NCBI RefSeq assembly: GCF_026672425.1
Contig: NZ_JAPPRC010000004.1
Span: 738,501 to 802,500 of the forward strand
Reading direction: 5' to 3'
Origin: Pannonibacter sp. SL95
Lineage (GTDB): Bacteria > Pseudomonadota > Alphaproteobacteria > Rhizobiales > Stappiaceae
Length of the DNA: 64,000 nt
Positions within the stretch are counted from its first letter, which is position 1, and the number at the start of each line of letters is the position of its first letter. A program made the translations under genes and the position numbers. Under the pieces are notes generated by a model. It had not been told where the DNA came from. It saw only the letters and a program-made list of their open reading frames with translations, and did not search any database. This document shows, piece after piece, positions 26,006 through 35,165 of this stretch.

Positions 26006-27046
26006 TTACCCTTCTGCAGGCCGGCCTAGTTCGGCACCAACCAGAGACCCGGGCGCGGCGGCAAGGGCAACAGTCGCCCGTCCATTCTTGCGCTTGTCCA
26101 AGATCAGCACGCCGTGCGGCCCGCTGCCTGCCAGCGCAGCACCTTCGCTGACGCCATGACACCCGGTCTCGGCAAACACCGTCTGCGAAGGATTGGCCAG
26201 ACGAGGCGTCTCCCGCTCCAGCTCCTCGGCGGAGAAAACGCGCAAGGGTACACCGAGATGGCGGGCCAGTGCGCGCAGTGCCGGGTCGTCCGCCTTGCGC
26301 TCGAGGGTCGCGACCACGGCCACGGTCCCTGCCGCGATCCCGGCCTCTGCAATTGCGTCCATCGCCAGTGCAATCAGCTCGTCCGGTGCGCAGCCCCGGC
26401 TTGTACCGGCGCCGAGCACCACGCGGCAGGGGTGATAGACCAGGCAGGTTGCGGATCCCGCGACCGGTTCCGTTGTGGCGCAGAGGGAGATCTCGGCACC
26501 ATCATCCAGCGTCAGACCCAGACGCGTGAGCCAGGGCGCATCGCCTTCGATCCGGACCGGAGCACCAACCAGCAGCTCCGCCATCACCGGGCGTGCGTCC
26601 TGCGGATTGGCCAGCCGCCAGCCCGGCGGTGGCCGGTCCAGCGCAAGTGTAAAGCCTCGGGCGGCCTCTGAAGTCGCCGCCGCCTGCCCACCAAGAAGAT
26701 CCGCCAGATGCCGCGCCAGATCGTTCCCGCCATGGGCGCAGCCAACCAGCGGCACCACCCACTGCCCGTCCGTCGACACGGCCACGACAGGCGAAGCCCC
26801 CCGGCCCTCTTCGAGCAGGGGCGCAATGGCGCGGATCAGCAGTTCTGCCGGACATACGCCGATGATGGGAACATAGGCGGAGAACAGGCTGCGCACATGA
26901 TCCAGTGTCTCACTGAACTGGGTGTCTGCTTCGGGGATCCGTCCGGCGAGTGCATGCAGGCTGGCTCCCGGCAGGACGGCTTCAATCCGCCGAGCCACCG
27001 GCAAGGCATCCGCTGTCAGCACAAGAACAACAGGGCAGGCAGTCAC
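26006..27046 (-). CDS. Cobalamin biosynthesis protein CbiG/CobE
   Basis: The product has 346 residues. The N-terminal half has the CbiG pattern (DHVRSLFSAYVPIIGVCPAE, then VVAVSTDGQWVVPLVGCAHGG). The C-terminal half is the CobE domain (GAGTSRGCAPDELI, then NPSQTVFAETGCHGVSEGAA). CbiG opens the delta-lactone ring in the anaerobic route; CobE is of less clear function in aerobic species. A full CbiG-CobE in an alphaproteobacterium next to cobA and cobB fits corrin-ring synthesis. The rest of the cob cluster is not in this window. Confidence 0.85.
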   Translation of the reverse strand: MTACPVVLVLTADALPVARRIEAVLPGASLHALAGRIPEADTQFSETLDHVRSLFSAYVPIIGVCPAELLIRAIAPLLEEGRGASPVVAVSTDGQWVVPLVGCAHGGNDLARHLADLLGGQAAATSEAARGFTLALDRPPPGWRLANPQDARPVMAELLVGAPVRIEGDAPWLTRLGLTLDDGAEISLCATTEPVAGSATCLVYHPCRVVLGAGTSRGCAPDELIALAMDAIAEAGIAAGTVAVVATLERKADDPALRALARHLGVPLRVFSAEELERETPRLANPSQTVFAETGCHGVSEGAALAGSGPHGVLILDKRKNGRATVALAAAPGSLVGAELGRPAEG

Positions 27047-27069
27047 GCAGCATTCCTTCCGGATCGGCT

Positions 27070-27429
27070 TCAGCTCTCGCCCGATTTCTCGTCGCGCAGC
27101 GAGGGCAGGCGCTTTGCACGGATGGAGAGGTCACCTGGGCGAGGGGCGGGGCCGGCTCCTGTTGGTTCGCTCACGACGACGGCATGCGTTTTCTTCCCGC
27201 GCGCACGGCGTGGTGCCTCGCCATCAGCCGAGCCGCCTTGCGACAGAAACCCGCGCGACCGCAGGCCGGAGGCTGCCGGTGCAGACAGCCGAGCGGAAGG
27301 CCCAGCCTTCTGTTCGGTGCCATCCGGAGAACCGTACTCGTCCCCGGGTCCTGGCAGGTCCGGGCCGCCATAGCTGCCTCCGGCCTTCCGGCCCGGCCTG
27401 GCTGGTGTCGGTTGTACGCGGCGAACCAT
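27070..27429 (-). CDS. Hypothetical basic Pro/Gly/Ser-rich protein
   Basis: The 119-residue product is not recognised. It is low-complexity, without membrane segments, and rich in Pro, Gly, Ser and Arg, so it is probably disordered. The case for a gene is the ribosome-binding site AGGAGG, about nine bases before the ATG at 27429, and its position 23 bp before cbiG/cobE on the same strand. The frame is open upstream to 27603, but without a better start. A GC-rich chance ORF is the alternative. Confidence 0.5.
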   Translation of the reverse strand: MVRRVQPTPARPGRKAGGSYGGPDLPGPGDEYGSPDGTEQKAGPSARLSAPAASGLRSRGFLSQGGSADGEAPRRARGKKTHAVVVSEPTGAGPAPRPGDLSIRAKRLPSLRDEKSGES

Positions 27430-27619
27430 GCCCGTCTTCCTCCTGCCGCCAGATCCGCATGTCGGGACGCATGGCGCGGGTCCTGGAGCTCTTGAGCCCA
27501 CTTCAAGCTGCCTTTGTGCGTCATCCCTGCCTGTCCTGCAAGCTGGCAGCGCTGAGGCCGCCAGCGCGTTGCACAGGCTTTGGATTGCCGCGCGCGCAGC
27601 CATACGCTAGAGACCTGAC

Positions 27620-28069
27620 ATGAGGGGCAGGGCGTTGAGCACATCACGTAAGGATGTCTGGAGACATGCAGGGCTGCGTGGCATTGCCGCGTGGCTGACG
27701 CTGTTCTCTGTCCTGCTCTGGTCGCTCGTCCCGTCCGGCTTCATGCCCGGCGTCACTGATGACGGGCGTTTCACCATCGTCATCTGCAGTCCCGACAGCC
27801 CGGACGGGTTTCGCACCATAACGCTTGATGCCGACGGCGCGGAAATCCCTACGGGCGCGGATTGGCCGACCGATGATCACCGCGAAAGTGATCACGCTTC
27901 GCCCTGTATTTTTGCGGTTGGTCTTGCCCTGGCGGCCCCGGACAATTCGCTACCGCTGTCGGATGTGCTTCCGCAGGCGCGTCCGCTTGCCTTTCCGGGC
28001 CTCTCCTGGGCTTTGGCTGCAATTTCCCTGCGGCCTCTTGGGGCACGCGCCCCGCCGGCTCTTGTCTGA
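27620..28069 (+). CDS. DUF2946-like membrane-associated protein
   Basis: The 149-residue protein has an N-terminal hydrophobic segment (about 22-42, AAWLTLFSVLLWSLVPSGFMPG), a soluble central part with VICSPDSPDG, and a second hydrophobic stretch (CIFAVGLALAAPD). This is the pattern of DUF2946 proteins, which often lie beside PepSY or TonB-dependent metal-uptake genes. The next gene is a PepSY protein. The role is not known; metal or siderophore handling is inferred from context. Confidence 0.65.
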   Translation: MRGRALSTSRKDVWRHAGLRGIAAWLTLFSVLLWSLVPSGFMPGVTDDGRFTIVICSPDSPDGFRTITLDADGAEIPTGADWPTDDHRESDHASPCIFAVGLALAAPDNSLPLSDVLPQARPLAFPGLSWALAAISLRPLGARAPPALV

Positions 28070-28152
28070 CCTCACAAGCCCGATCTGAAAAGCCCAGGTC
28101 TGCCGCAATGGCGCGCGCCATGCCCTAGAGCCTGGATGCAAGAGGTTCAGCA

Positions 28153-29574
28153 ATGACTGATATGACGACTGATTCCGCCCCGGCTGGCGCCGGAAGCGCG
28201 GCCACTGATTCATCAGCAAGTTTTTATCGCGCTGCCTGGCGCTGGCACTTCTATGCCGGCCTCTATGTTGCGCCGTTTCTCATCATGCTCGCCGTGACCG
28301 GCCTCATCATGCTGTGGACTGCTGTCCTGGATGGGCGCGATGGCGAGTACCGCTTCACGGTCACGCCCGGTGCCTCGCTTGCGCCGGTTTCAGCGCAAGT
28401 CGAGGCGGCGAGTGCTGCCAATGGCGGGGCGACAATCCGCCACTACATCGCGCCGCGATCGGCCGAGGGCACGGCACTTGTGCGCGTTGACGGCGAAAAG
28501 GGCCCGACCGTCGTTGCGGTCAATCCCTACACCGCCGAAGTGCTCGAGAGCTGGCCGCGCCGTGCCGGGCTCTATGACCTGTCGTCGGATATTCACGGCA
28601 CCCTGCTGATCGGCGATCTTGGCGACCGGCTAATCGAGATCGCAGCCAGCTTCGGCATCGTGCTCATCATCACTGGTCTATACATGTGGTGGCCGCGTGA
28701 GGAGGGCTTGGCCCGGGTTCTGCTGCCGGATCTGCGGGCTGCCGGCCGCAAGCTGATGAAGTCGCTGCATGTCTCGATCGGCTTCTACATTTCGCTGGTT
28801 CTTGTTGTCTTCCTGCTGTCCGGTTTGTCCTGGGCCGGCATCTGGGGCGACAAGTATGTCCAGGCCTGGAGCACCTTCCCGGCCGAGAAGTGGGACAACG
28901 TGCCCCTGTCCGACGTCACCCATGCCTCGATGAACCATGGCGGCAACGACGTCTCCTGGGGCTTGCAAAAGACCCCGATGCCCGCGTCCGGCTCTGACGT
29001 CGGTGTCACGGGCGTTCCTGCTGGCGCGAAGGTCGACGCGGACAGTATTGCCGCGCTGGCCCGCGCCATCGGCATGGAAGGCCGTTTCCAGATGGCGTTC
29101 CCCAAGGGGGAAGGCGGCGTCTGGTCCCTTTCGCAGGACAGCATGAGCAACGACACCGGCAACCCCGCCGATGACCGCACCGTGCATGTCGACCAGTACA
29201 CCGGCAAGATCATCGCCGTTGCGGCCTACGCCGATTACAGCCTTCCTGCCAAGGCGATGGCCATCGGCATCGCCCTGCATGAGGGGGACATGGGCTGGTG
29301 GAACGTTGCCTTCAACACCGTCTTCTGCCTTGCTGTCATCTTCATGTCCGTTTCGGGCATCGTGATGTGGTGGATGCGCCGTCCGAAGGGCGCTGCCCTG
29401 CGTCTTCTGCCGCCGCAGGTGCCTGCTGACATGCCGCAGTGGCGGTCCGCGATGCTGGTCATGCTGCTCGTGGCCTTCGCCTTCCCGCTCGCCGGTCTGA
29501 CGATGATTGCGGTGCTCGCCATTGACCTGCTTCTCGTCTCGCGCCTGCCGGCCCTGCGCCGCGCGCTGCGCTGA
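28153..29574 (+). CDS. PepSY-associated transmembrane protein
   Basis: The 473-residue protein has four or more membrane helices: near residues 25-50 (YAGLYVAPFLIMLAVTGLIML), 150-178, 205-232 and in the C-terminal part (about 375-400 and 430-470). PepSY-type loops lie between them. The conserved HxYxGLY-like motif reads WRWHFYAGLYVAPF. Relatives in iron-regulated operons act as inner-membrane siderophore reductases; a diheme function is inferred from the family. It lies 83 bp after the DUF2946 gene and is probably in the same operon. Confidence 0.82.
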   Translation: MTDMTTDSAPAGAGSAATDSSASFYRAAWRWHFYAGLYVAPFLIMLAVTGLIMLWTAVLDGRDGEYRFTVTPGASLAPVSAQVEAASAANGGATIRHYIAPRSAEGTALVRVDGEKGPTVVAVNPYTAEVLESWPRRAGLYDLSSDIHGTLLIGDLGDRLIEIAASFGIVLIITGLYMWWPREEGLARVLLPDLRAAGRKLMKSLHVSIGFYISLVLVVFLLSGLSWAGIWGDKYVQAWSTFPAEKWDNVPLSDVTHASMNHGGNDVSWGLQKTPMPASGSDVGVTGVPAGAKVDADSIAALARAIGMEGRFQMAFPKGEGGVWSLSQDSMSNDTGNPADDRTVHVDQYTGKIIAVAAYADYSLPAKAMAIGIALHEGDMGWWNVAFNTVFCLAVIFMSVSGIVMWWMRRPKGAALRLLPPQVPADMPQWRSAMLVMLLVAFAFPLAGLTMIAVLAIDLLLVSRLPALRRALR

Positions 29575-29759
29575 CGTCTCCCCGCGCGCCGGCCTGTCAG
29601 CTGTGCGCGCGGGTTCCTCGACTGGCCTCCTGCCTCCGATCAATCGAACGCCGACTGGAGGAACATTCGCACAAACGGCGCTTCGTGGAGGTTCCGCCGT
29701 ATCCCGCCGGGCCGGAGCTGATCTAGACTGGTGCCGAACGATCTCTCAGGAGGAACGAC

Positions 29760-30161
29760 ATGGCCACCGTCACTCTGGTTAGCGATGCTGACGCCAGCCC
29801 CCGTGTTGCCGCGGTGTTCGCGGATATCCGCCAGACGCGCAACTCGGATTTCATCAACAATTTCTGGCGCGCGCTGGCGGTTGACCCGCAAGGGCTTGAA
29901 CGCACCTGGGCCGAGGTCAAGGCCGTCATGGCGACCCCCGGCAGCATCGATCCCCTGACGCGCGAGATGATCTACATCGCCGTTTCCGTTGCCAATGGCT
30001 GCTCTTACTGCGTTCACTCGCACACGGCTGCCGCACGGGCCAAGGGCATGACCTTCGAACAGCATGGGGAGCTGCTGGCGATTGTCGGTCTGGCGGGCAA
30101 GACCAATCACCTCGCCACTGCCTTGCAGGTGCCAGTCGATCCGGCGTTTGACCTTTCTTGA
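29760..30161 (+). CDS. Carboxymuconolactone decarboxylase/AhpD family protein
   Basis: The 133-residue protein has the AhpD-type redox motif NGCSYCVHSHTAAA (CxxC followed by HxxxA), which supports peroxidase-partner or thiol-redox activity rather than decarboxylation. AGGAGGA (29747-29753) precedes the ATG. It is probably a single-gene unit; the 185 bp upstream hold no other gene. The physiological partner is unknown. Confidence 0.85.
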   Translation: MATVTLVSDADASPRVAAVFADIRQTRNSDFINNFWRALAVDPQGLERTWAEVKAVMATPGSIDPLTREMIYIAVSVANGCSYCVHSHTAAARAKGMTFEQHGELLAIVGLAGKTNHLATALQVPVDPAFDLS

Positions 30162-30281
30162 GAGACGGGGGCGGGTAGACCTTCGGAAAATAATTGCAAT
30201 TCCCGGGTGCCCCTGTCGCAATCCGGCGATATGGTCGCATCAGGCCGCATTTGAGCGGTGTCGCGCAGAAGGAAGTCGTTG

Positions 30282-30806
30282 ATGGGCCGTCACATGGTGT
30301 TGACCGCGATTGCTAAGGATCGCCCCGGTCTGGTGGATGCATTGGCCGATGTCATCTCCGCAGCAGGTGGCAACTGGCTGGAAAGCTCCATGGCGCGCCT
30401 TGGCGGTGAATTTGCCGGCATTGTCAGCTTTGAAGTTCCCGATGACCGCGCAGCGACGCTCGAAAGCGCGCTTGCTGCCCTGTCCAGCGAAGGCATTGCC
30501 GTTACGCTGCGAACCGGCATGCCGGATGTTACGGAGCCGGGCCGGATTGTACGCCTCGACCTCGTTTGCCAGGATCAACCGGGCATCCTGCGCGCCGTGA
30601 CGCGGGTGATCGCAGCAGAAGGCGTCAGCATCGAAACGCTGGAAACGCTGGTCGCGCCGGGCTCGATGTCGGGTGAAATGCTGTTCCGCGCGTCTGCTGA
30701 CCTGCGTCTGCCGGCTGGCACCAACGTCACGCGGCTGCATGACGCCATCCAGGCTATCGCAGCCGATCTGATGGCCGACATCGACATGAACGAGGAAGAG
30801 GACTGA
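30282..30806 (+). CDS. ACT-domain protein of the GcvR type
   Basis: The 174-residue protein consists of two ACT domains (about 4-75, MVLTAIAKDRPGLVDALAD, and 92-165, VRLDLVCQDQPGILRAVTR). This is the layout of the glycine cleavage system regulator GcvR, although many alphaproteobacterial members are unstudied. It binds amino acids and regulates by protein contact, by family inference. The ATG at 30282 is preceded by AAGGAAG; an in-frame start at 30258 is less likely. It is convergent with a small hypothetical gene. Confidence 0.8.
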   Translation: MGRHMVLTAIAKDRPGLVDALADVISAAGGNWLESSMARLGGEFAGIVSFEVPDDRAATLESALAALSSEGIAVTLRTGMPDVTEPGRIVRLDLVCQDQPGILRAVTRVIAAEGVSIETLETLVAPGSMSGEMLFRASADLRLPAGTNVTRLHDAIQAIAADLMADIDMNEEED

Positions 30807-30829
30807 GTGTCGCGCGCGACGGCCCTGAC

Positions 30830-31063
30830 CTAGATCGCGATACTGGGCAGGCGGCCGCCGCCGATCTGGATCTCGCCGGTTTCGGGATCGAACGCGAAAT
30901 GGGAGGCGTTGTTGACGAGCTGGGCGATGTGGCCAAAGGTGGTCACATCGTCAAACGTCACACGGTGCTTCTCGCGGTTGCGCGCCATGGCAAACTCGAT
31001 CACGTAGGAACTCTTCTGCGGATTGATGTAAAATCCGAACCCCAGAATTGGCTCTGCTGCCAT
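30830..31063 (-). CDS. Small hypothetical protein
   Basis: The 77-residue protein is not recognised. It has no signal peptide or membrane segment, and has mixed charged and hydrophobic sequence (YVIEFAMARNREKHRVTFDD). GAGG precedes the ATG with good spacing, and it has a normal codon pattern for the region, so it is probably a real gene. It lies in the gap between the ACT gene and the Hsp70 gene. Confidence 0.6.
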   Translation of the reverse strand: MAAEPILGFGFYINPQKSSYVIEFAMARNREKHRVTFDDVTTFGHIAQLVNNASHFAFDPETGEIQIGGGRLPSIAI

Positions 31064-31187
31064 GATGTCCTCGCTTCCTGTGAGGAATTTAAACCTGCGC
31101 GGGTATTTCCCTTAAGCCTCGCCTCGATTCTGTTCAAGTTAATTATATCGGCAATATGACGGATTGGCCGCTGGGTCATCAGCCGGC

Positions 31188-32486
31188 TCAGGCTGCGACG
31201 GTCCAGTTTTCGGCGTCCTCGCGCGCGCCAATCAGGGCCAGACCCTTGGCGACAGACGACAATTCTTCACCGCCGCTGAGACGGTCAGCGCCAAAGCGGC
31301 GGGCGAAGAGGCTTCTGATTGCCGGTACAAATGATGTGCCGCCGGTGAGGAACACCTTGTCCACGTCGCCCGGCTGCAGCCCGGCCTCGTCCAGTGTCCG
31401 CATCAGTGTTTCGTCGATGCGCTGCAGGTCGTGCTCGATCCACGTGTCAAAGTCTGCCCGGGTCACGCGTTCGCAGAAATTCGCTCCGATGGGCGCAAAG
31501 CGGATCTCGGTTTCCTCGGCGAATGACAGACGGGCCTTGGCTTCCGACACGGCCTTGTACAGCGGGTAGCCCTGGTCGGTTTCCACCAGCTCGATGAACA
31601 ACTCGATCTTGTCGTCGTCGACGCAGGACGACAGCATCTTCTTCAGCTCGCGATAGTCGGCCGAGGCCTTGAACACCGACAGCAGATGCCAGTGCGCAAA
31701 GTTGGAGAACAGGTTTGGCGGCACCTCGAGCAGCTTGCCCATGCTGCGATACTGGCTGCCCTTGCCGAGGTGCGGCAGGATCACCTTGTCGACGATGCGG
31801 TAGTCCAGCGTGTTACCGGCGATGCCGAGGCCGCCATGTCCAAGCGGTTCCGCCGCAAGGCGTCCGCCGTCGCGGGAAAAGCGCATCAATGAGAAGTCGG
31901 TCGTGCCACCGCCGAAGTCGGCAACCAGCACCGTGGCTGATCCTTCCAGGCGCTGGGCGAAGGCAAAGGCCGCTGCCACCGGCTCGTAGACGAACAGCAC
32001 ATCGGAAAAACCGAAGCGGGAGAGCGCGTTGCGATAGCGCTGCATCGCCAGCGCCTCATCCGGCGCGCCGCCAGCGAAGGTGACCGGGCGGCCGATGACA
32101 AGACGCGCGCCGCCTGCGTCCAGCGCCTCGTTGCGGTGAGTCCCGGCGCGGCGCAGGAAGGTCTCCAGCAGATCCTCGAAATCGAATTGCTTGCCGAAGA
32201 TCCCCGTGCCGCGAAACAGCTTGCTCGCGACGAATGTCTTCAGCGACTGCAGGAAGCGGCATTCGCCGGTGTGATCCAGAAACTGCCGGATTGCCCAGGG
32301 GCCAACATCGGCGCGTGCGTCGGCGGCCTCGTCACGCAGGGGCTCAAGGAATGACAGCACAGACGGCAGGCTGTCCACTTCCTCAGCTCCTGCGCCAAAC
32401 GTGAGGCTGCTGGCCTGTCCGCCGCTGTTAACGGCGGTAAGGACGGTGTTGGACGTGCCGAAATCAAGGCCAAGAGCCGGGCGCAT
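31188..32486 (-). CDS. Hsp70 family protein (YegD-like)
   Basis: The 432-residue protein is an actin-fold ATPase without a typical DnaK substrate-binding domain. Motifs are GLDFGTSNTVL (phosphate 1), VADFGGGTTDFS (phosphate 2), VFLTGGTSFVPA (adenosine) and VFVYEPVAAAFAFA. It resembles E. coli YegD. Its function is uncertain; a role in chaperoning is inferred. It is divergent from the flagellar operon, with 220 bp between. Confidence 0.87.
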   Translation of the reverse strand: MRPALGLDFGTSNTVLTAVNSGGQASSLTFGAGAEEVDSLPSVLSFLEPLRDEAADARADVGPWAIRQFLDHTGECRFLQSLKTFVASKLFRGTGIFGKQFDFEDLLETFLRRAGTHRNEALDAGGARLVIGRPVTFAGGAPDEALAMQRYRNALSRFGFSDVLFVYEPVAAAFAFAQRLEGSATVLVADFGGGTTDFSLMRFSRDGGRLAAEPLGHGGLGIAGNTLDYRIVDKVILPHLGKGSQYRSMGKLLEVPPNLFSNFAHWHLLSVFKASADYRELKKMLSSCVDDDKIELFIELVETDQGYPLYKAVSEAKARLSFAEETEIRFAPIGANFCERVTRADFDTWIEHDLQRIDETLMRTLDEAGLQPGDVDKVFLTGGTSFVPAIRSLFARRFGADRLSGGEELSSVAKGLALIGAREDAENWTVAA

Positions 32487-32706
32487 GGAAAGACCTCATT
32501 GCGGGAAGGAGCAGGGCGGAACTCGGCTGGCCGGCAGGGCCAATCCGGGAGGGCAAATCCGCAAAGGACGTGCGCAATAGCCCATACGGCGGCACCGCGC
32601 AATCCCAGAACCATCGCCAGCACCCTGACCGGCCCCATGGCCAGCCTCGTGCAAGCTTGAAGCGTTACCCCTTTAGACCGGAAAGACACCGTTTCGGAGA
32701 GCAAAC
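32487..32706. promoter_or_regulatory. Divergent intergenic region between Hsp70-like gene and flgB
   Basis: The 220-bp stretch contains no gene. It must hold the promoter of the flgB operon and of the Hsp70-like gene. GGAGAG (32695-32700) serves as ribosome-binding site for flgB. No clear sigma54 or sigma28 consensus was recognised by eye. Confidence 0.5.
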
Positions 32707-33087
32707 GTGGAACCGGTCTACCTCACCAGATTGGCCTCACAGCATAATGACTGGCTGGCTGTGCGTCAGGCGACGATCGCCCAGAACGTGGCGAACTCCG
32801 ACACGCCGGGCTACGCCGCCCGCGACATTGAATCCTTTGACGTCGTCTTCAGCGACACGCGCCTCGCCATGACTGCGACGCATGGCACCCACATGGGCAG
32901 CGCCGCCGAGATCCCTGATCCCGCCGAGGTGGAGAAGGCTGACACCTGGCAGGTCTCGCATTCCGGCAACAGCGTCAGCCTTGAACAGGAGCTGATGAAG
33001 GCGGGCGAGGTCGCACGTGACCATGCGCTGACCACCTCCGTCGTCAAATCCTTCCACCGCATGTACCTGGCAAGCCTGAAAGGCTAA
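32707..33087 (+). CDS. flgB: Flagellar basal-body rod protein FlgB
   Basis: The 126-residue protein has the N-terminal rod motif QATIAQNVANSDTPGYAARD and a C-terminal helix ending MYLASLKG. It forms part of the proximal rod with FlgC, FlgF and FliE in the periplasm, exported through the flagellar type III system. The GTG start follows GGAGAG. It opens the first flagellar operon. Confidence 0.93.
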   Translation: MEPVYLTRLASQHNDWLAVRQATIAQNVANSDTPGYAARDIESFDVVFSDTRLAMTATHGTHMGSAAEIPDPAEVEKADTWQVSHSGNSVSLEQELMKAGEVARDHALTTSVVKSFHRMYLASLKG

Positions 33088-33090
33088 GCG

Positions 33091-33507
33091 ATGATCGACC
33101 CGTTGACCGCCACCCTGAAGATTTCCTCCTCCGGCCTGCAGGCGCAGTCCGAGCGGCTGCGTGTCGTCTCGGAAAACCTCGCCAACGCCCAGTCGACTGG
33201 CAAGACCAAGGGCGCCGACCCTTATCGCCGCAAGACGATCACTTTCGAAAGCGAGGTTGACCGGGCCTATTCCGCCAATCTGGTGAAGGTCAAGGACATC
33301 GGCTCCGACAAGGGCGAGTTCACCGTTGAATACGACCCGGGCCACCCGGCCGCCGACGACCAGGGCTACGTTAAGATGCCGAACGTCAACACGCTGGTCG
33401 AGATGGCCGACATGCGTGAGACCAACCGTTCCTATGAAGCCAACCTGAAGATGATGACGCAGGCCCGTTCCATGGTCATGCGCACCATCGATCTTTTGAG
33501 GACCTGA
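33091..33507 (+). CDS. flgC: Flagellar basal-body rod protein FlgC
   Basis: The 138-residue protein has an N-terminal motif ([20 protein letters not shown], followed by NLANAQST) and a C-terminal [17 protein letters not shown], both typical of FlgC. It is a proximal rod component. The gap to flgB is 3 bp and to fliE 3 bp, so the genes are tightly coupled. Confidence 0.94.
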   Translation: MIDPLTATLKISSSGLQAQSERLRVVSENLANAQSTGKTKGADPYRRKTITFESEVDRAYSANLVKVKDIGSDKGEFTVEYDPGHPAADDQGYVKMPNVNTLVEMADMRETNRSYEANLKMMTQARSMVMRTIDLLRT

Positions 33508-33510
33508 TCC

Positions 33511-33846
33511 ATGATCGACCAGATCTCTTCCCTGACCAAGGTGTCCTCGGACGGCATCACCTCCGGCGTGTCGCAGACCCGCTACGTCTCGGGTCCGGCC
33601 CCGGCGGCAGCCATCGACGGCGTGGGGGAGGCAAGCTTCTCCGACACGCTGGCGCAGGTTTCCACCGATGTGGTCGACAAGATCAAGGAGGGCGAGGCCG
33701 CAGCCATTTCCGGCATCAGCGGCAAGGCGTCGGCACAGCAGGTGGTCGAGGCCGTGATGGCCGCAGAAGCCTCGCTCCAGACCGCCATCGCCATCCGCGA
33801 CAAGGTGGTCTCCGCCTACCAGGAAATCAGCCGCATGACGATCTGA
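33511..33846 (+). CDS. fliE: Flagellar hook-basal body complex protein FliE
   Basis: The 111-residue protein has the FliE C-terminal pattern ([20 protein letters not shown] then [14 protein letters not shown]). FliE joins the MS ring and export gate to the rod. A short low-complexity N-terminus precedes the family domain. The next gene flgG follows after 37 bp with its own ribosome-binding site. Confidence 0.93.
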   Translation: MIDQISSLTKVSSDGITSGVSQTRYVSGPAPAAAIDGVGEASFSDTLAQVSTDVVDKIKEGEAAAISGISGKASAQQVVEAVMAAEASLQTAIAIRDKVVSAYQEISRMTI

Positions 33847-33883
33847 AGCCACACGCTTCGACGTTCAGGATACGGAGAGTGAC

Positions 33884-34672
33884 ATGAAAGCCCTTGCCAT
33901 TGCGGCGACCGGCATGAGCGCGCAGCAGCTCAATGTCGAGGTGATTGCCAACAACATCGCCAACATGAACACCACCGCCTACAAGCGTGCGCGGGCCGAG
34001 TTCACGGACCTCCTTTACCAGGCCGAGCGCTTGCAGGGCGTCCCGAACCGGGGCGGTGAGGATCCGGTTCCCGAAGGCGCGCAGCTCGGCCTTGGCGTGC
34101 GCTCCGCCGCCATTCGCAAGCTGCACATGCAGGGCACGCTGACCAGCACCAACAACAAGCTGGACATGGCCATCGACGGTCGCGGCTGGTTCCAGGTCAC
34201 GGGTCCGGAGGGCGAGACCCTGTACACCCGCGCCGGCGCCTTCAACAAGAATGCCGAAGGCCGCCTCGTCACCCTCGATGGCTACACGGTCGAGCCGGCG
34301 ATCCTGTTCCCGCCGGAGACCACGGACATCATCATCAATGAGTCCGGTCAGGTGTTTGCCCAGCTCGACGGTGAGGTCAATCCGCGTGAACTCGGCCAGC
34401 TCACCCTCACCAACTTCGCCAATGATGCCGGCCTCGAGCCCATCGGCGGCAACCTGTTCCGCGAAACGGCAGCTTCAGGTGTCGGCATCGGCGGCGTTGC
34501 CGGCGAACCTGGCTTTGGCATCGTCCGCCAGGGCTACACGGAAGCCTCCAACGTCGATCCGGTGAAGGAAATCACCGAGCTGATCTCGGCCCAGCGTGGC
34601 TACGAAATGAATTCGAAGGTCATCCAGGCCGCCGACGACATGGCGGGCGTCGTGACCAAGGGCATCCGCTGA
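33884..34672 (+). CDS. flgG: Flagellar basal-body rod protein FlgG
   Basis: The 262-residue protein has the N-terminal motif [20 protein letters not shown] and the C-terminal [20 protein letters not shown], both typical of FlgG. It forms the distal rod. CGGAGAG precedes the ATG. It is placed between fliE and flgA as in rhizobia. Confidence 0.95.
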   Translation: MKALAIAATGMSAQQLNVEVIANNIANMNTTAYKRARAEFTDLLYQAERLQGVPNRGGEDPVPEGAQLGLGVRSAAIRKLHMQGTLTSTNNKLDMAIDGRGWFQVTGPEGETLYTRAGAFNKNAEGRLVTLDGYTVEPAILFPPETTDIIINESGQVFAQLDGEVNPRELGQLTLTNFANDAGLEPIGGNLFRETAASGVGIGGVAGEPGFGIVRQGYTEASNVDPVKEITELISAQRGYEMNSKVIQAADDMAGVVTKGIR

Positions 34673-34698
34673 GCGCGGACCTGACAGGGAGGCGCGCC

Positions 34699-35163
34699 AT
34701 GTTCGTGCGACTGTTCATCTGCATGTTCTTCGCCGGCATGGCGGCCTCCGCCGCCCTGTCCGCGGCCAAGGCTGGCAACATCGATCTGCCGGTGCCGCGC
34801 GCCACAGTGCAACCCGGCGATGTTATCAGCGAGGACATGATCATCATCCGGCGCTTCCCCGAGCAGACCACCCGGCGCTTCCAGGTCGTGACCAGCCGCC
34901 AGGAAATGGTCGGCAAGGTTGCGCGCCGGACGCTGCAGCCCGGTCATCCGGTGCCAGCCACCGCCATTGCGCCCGATGTGGTGATCAAGCGCGGCGAGCC
35001 GGCCCGGCTGGTGTTCCAGGAGGGCGGTCTCTTCATCATCGCTCAGGCTGAGGCGCTGCAGAACGGCACCGTCGGGGCGTTTGTCCGCGTGCGCAACATC
35101 GACAGCGGCCTGATCGTCACCGGCAAGGTCCAGACCGACGGATCCATCCTGATAGGAAACTGA
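34699..35163 (+). CDS. flgA: Flagellar basal-body P-ring formation protein FlgA
   Basis: The 154-residue protein has a signal peptide (LFICMFFAGMAASAALSA) and an SAF-type beta domain (VPRATVQPGDVISEDMIIIR). FlgA is a periplasmic chaperone for P-ring assembly by FlgI, which follows 2 bp after its stop. It is shorter than enterobacterial FlgA but normal for rhizobia. GGAGG (34688-34692) is its ribosome-binding site. Confidence 0.9.
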   Translation: MFVRLFICMFFAGMAASAALSAAKAGNIDLPVPRATVQPGDVISEDMIIIRRFPEQTTRRFQVVTSRQEMVGKVARRTLQPGHPVPATAIAPDVVIKRGEPARLVFQEGGLFIIAQAEALQNGTVGAFVRVRNIDSGLIVTGKVQTDGSILIGN

Positions 35164-35165
35164 AC

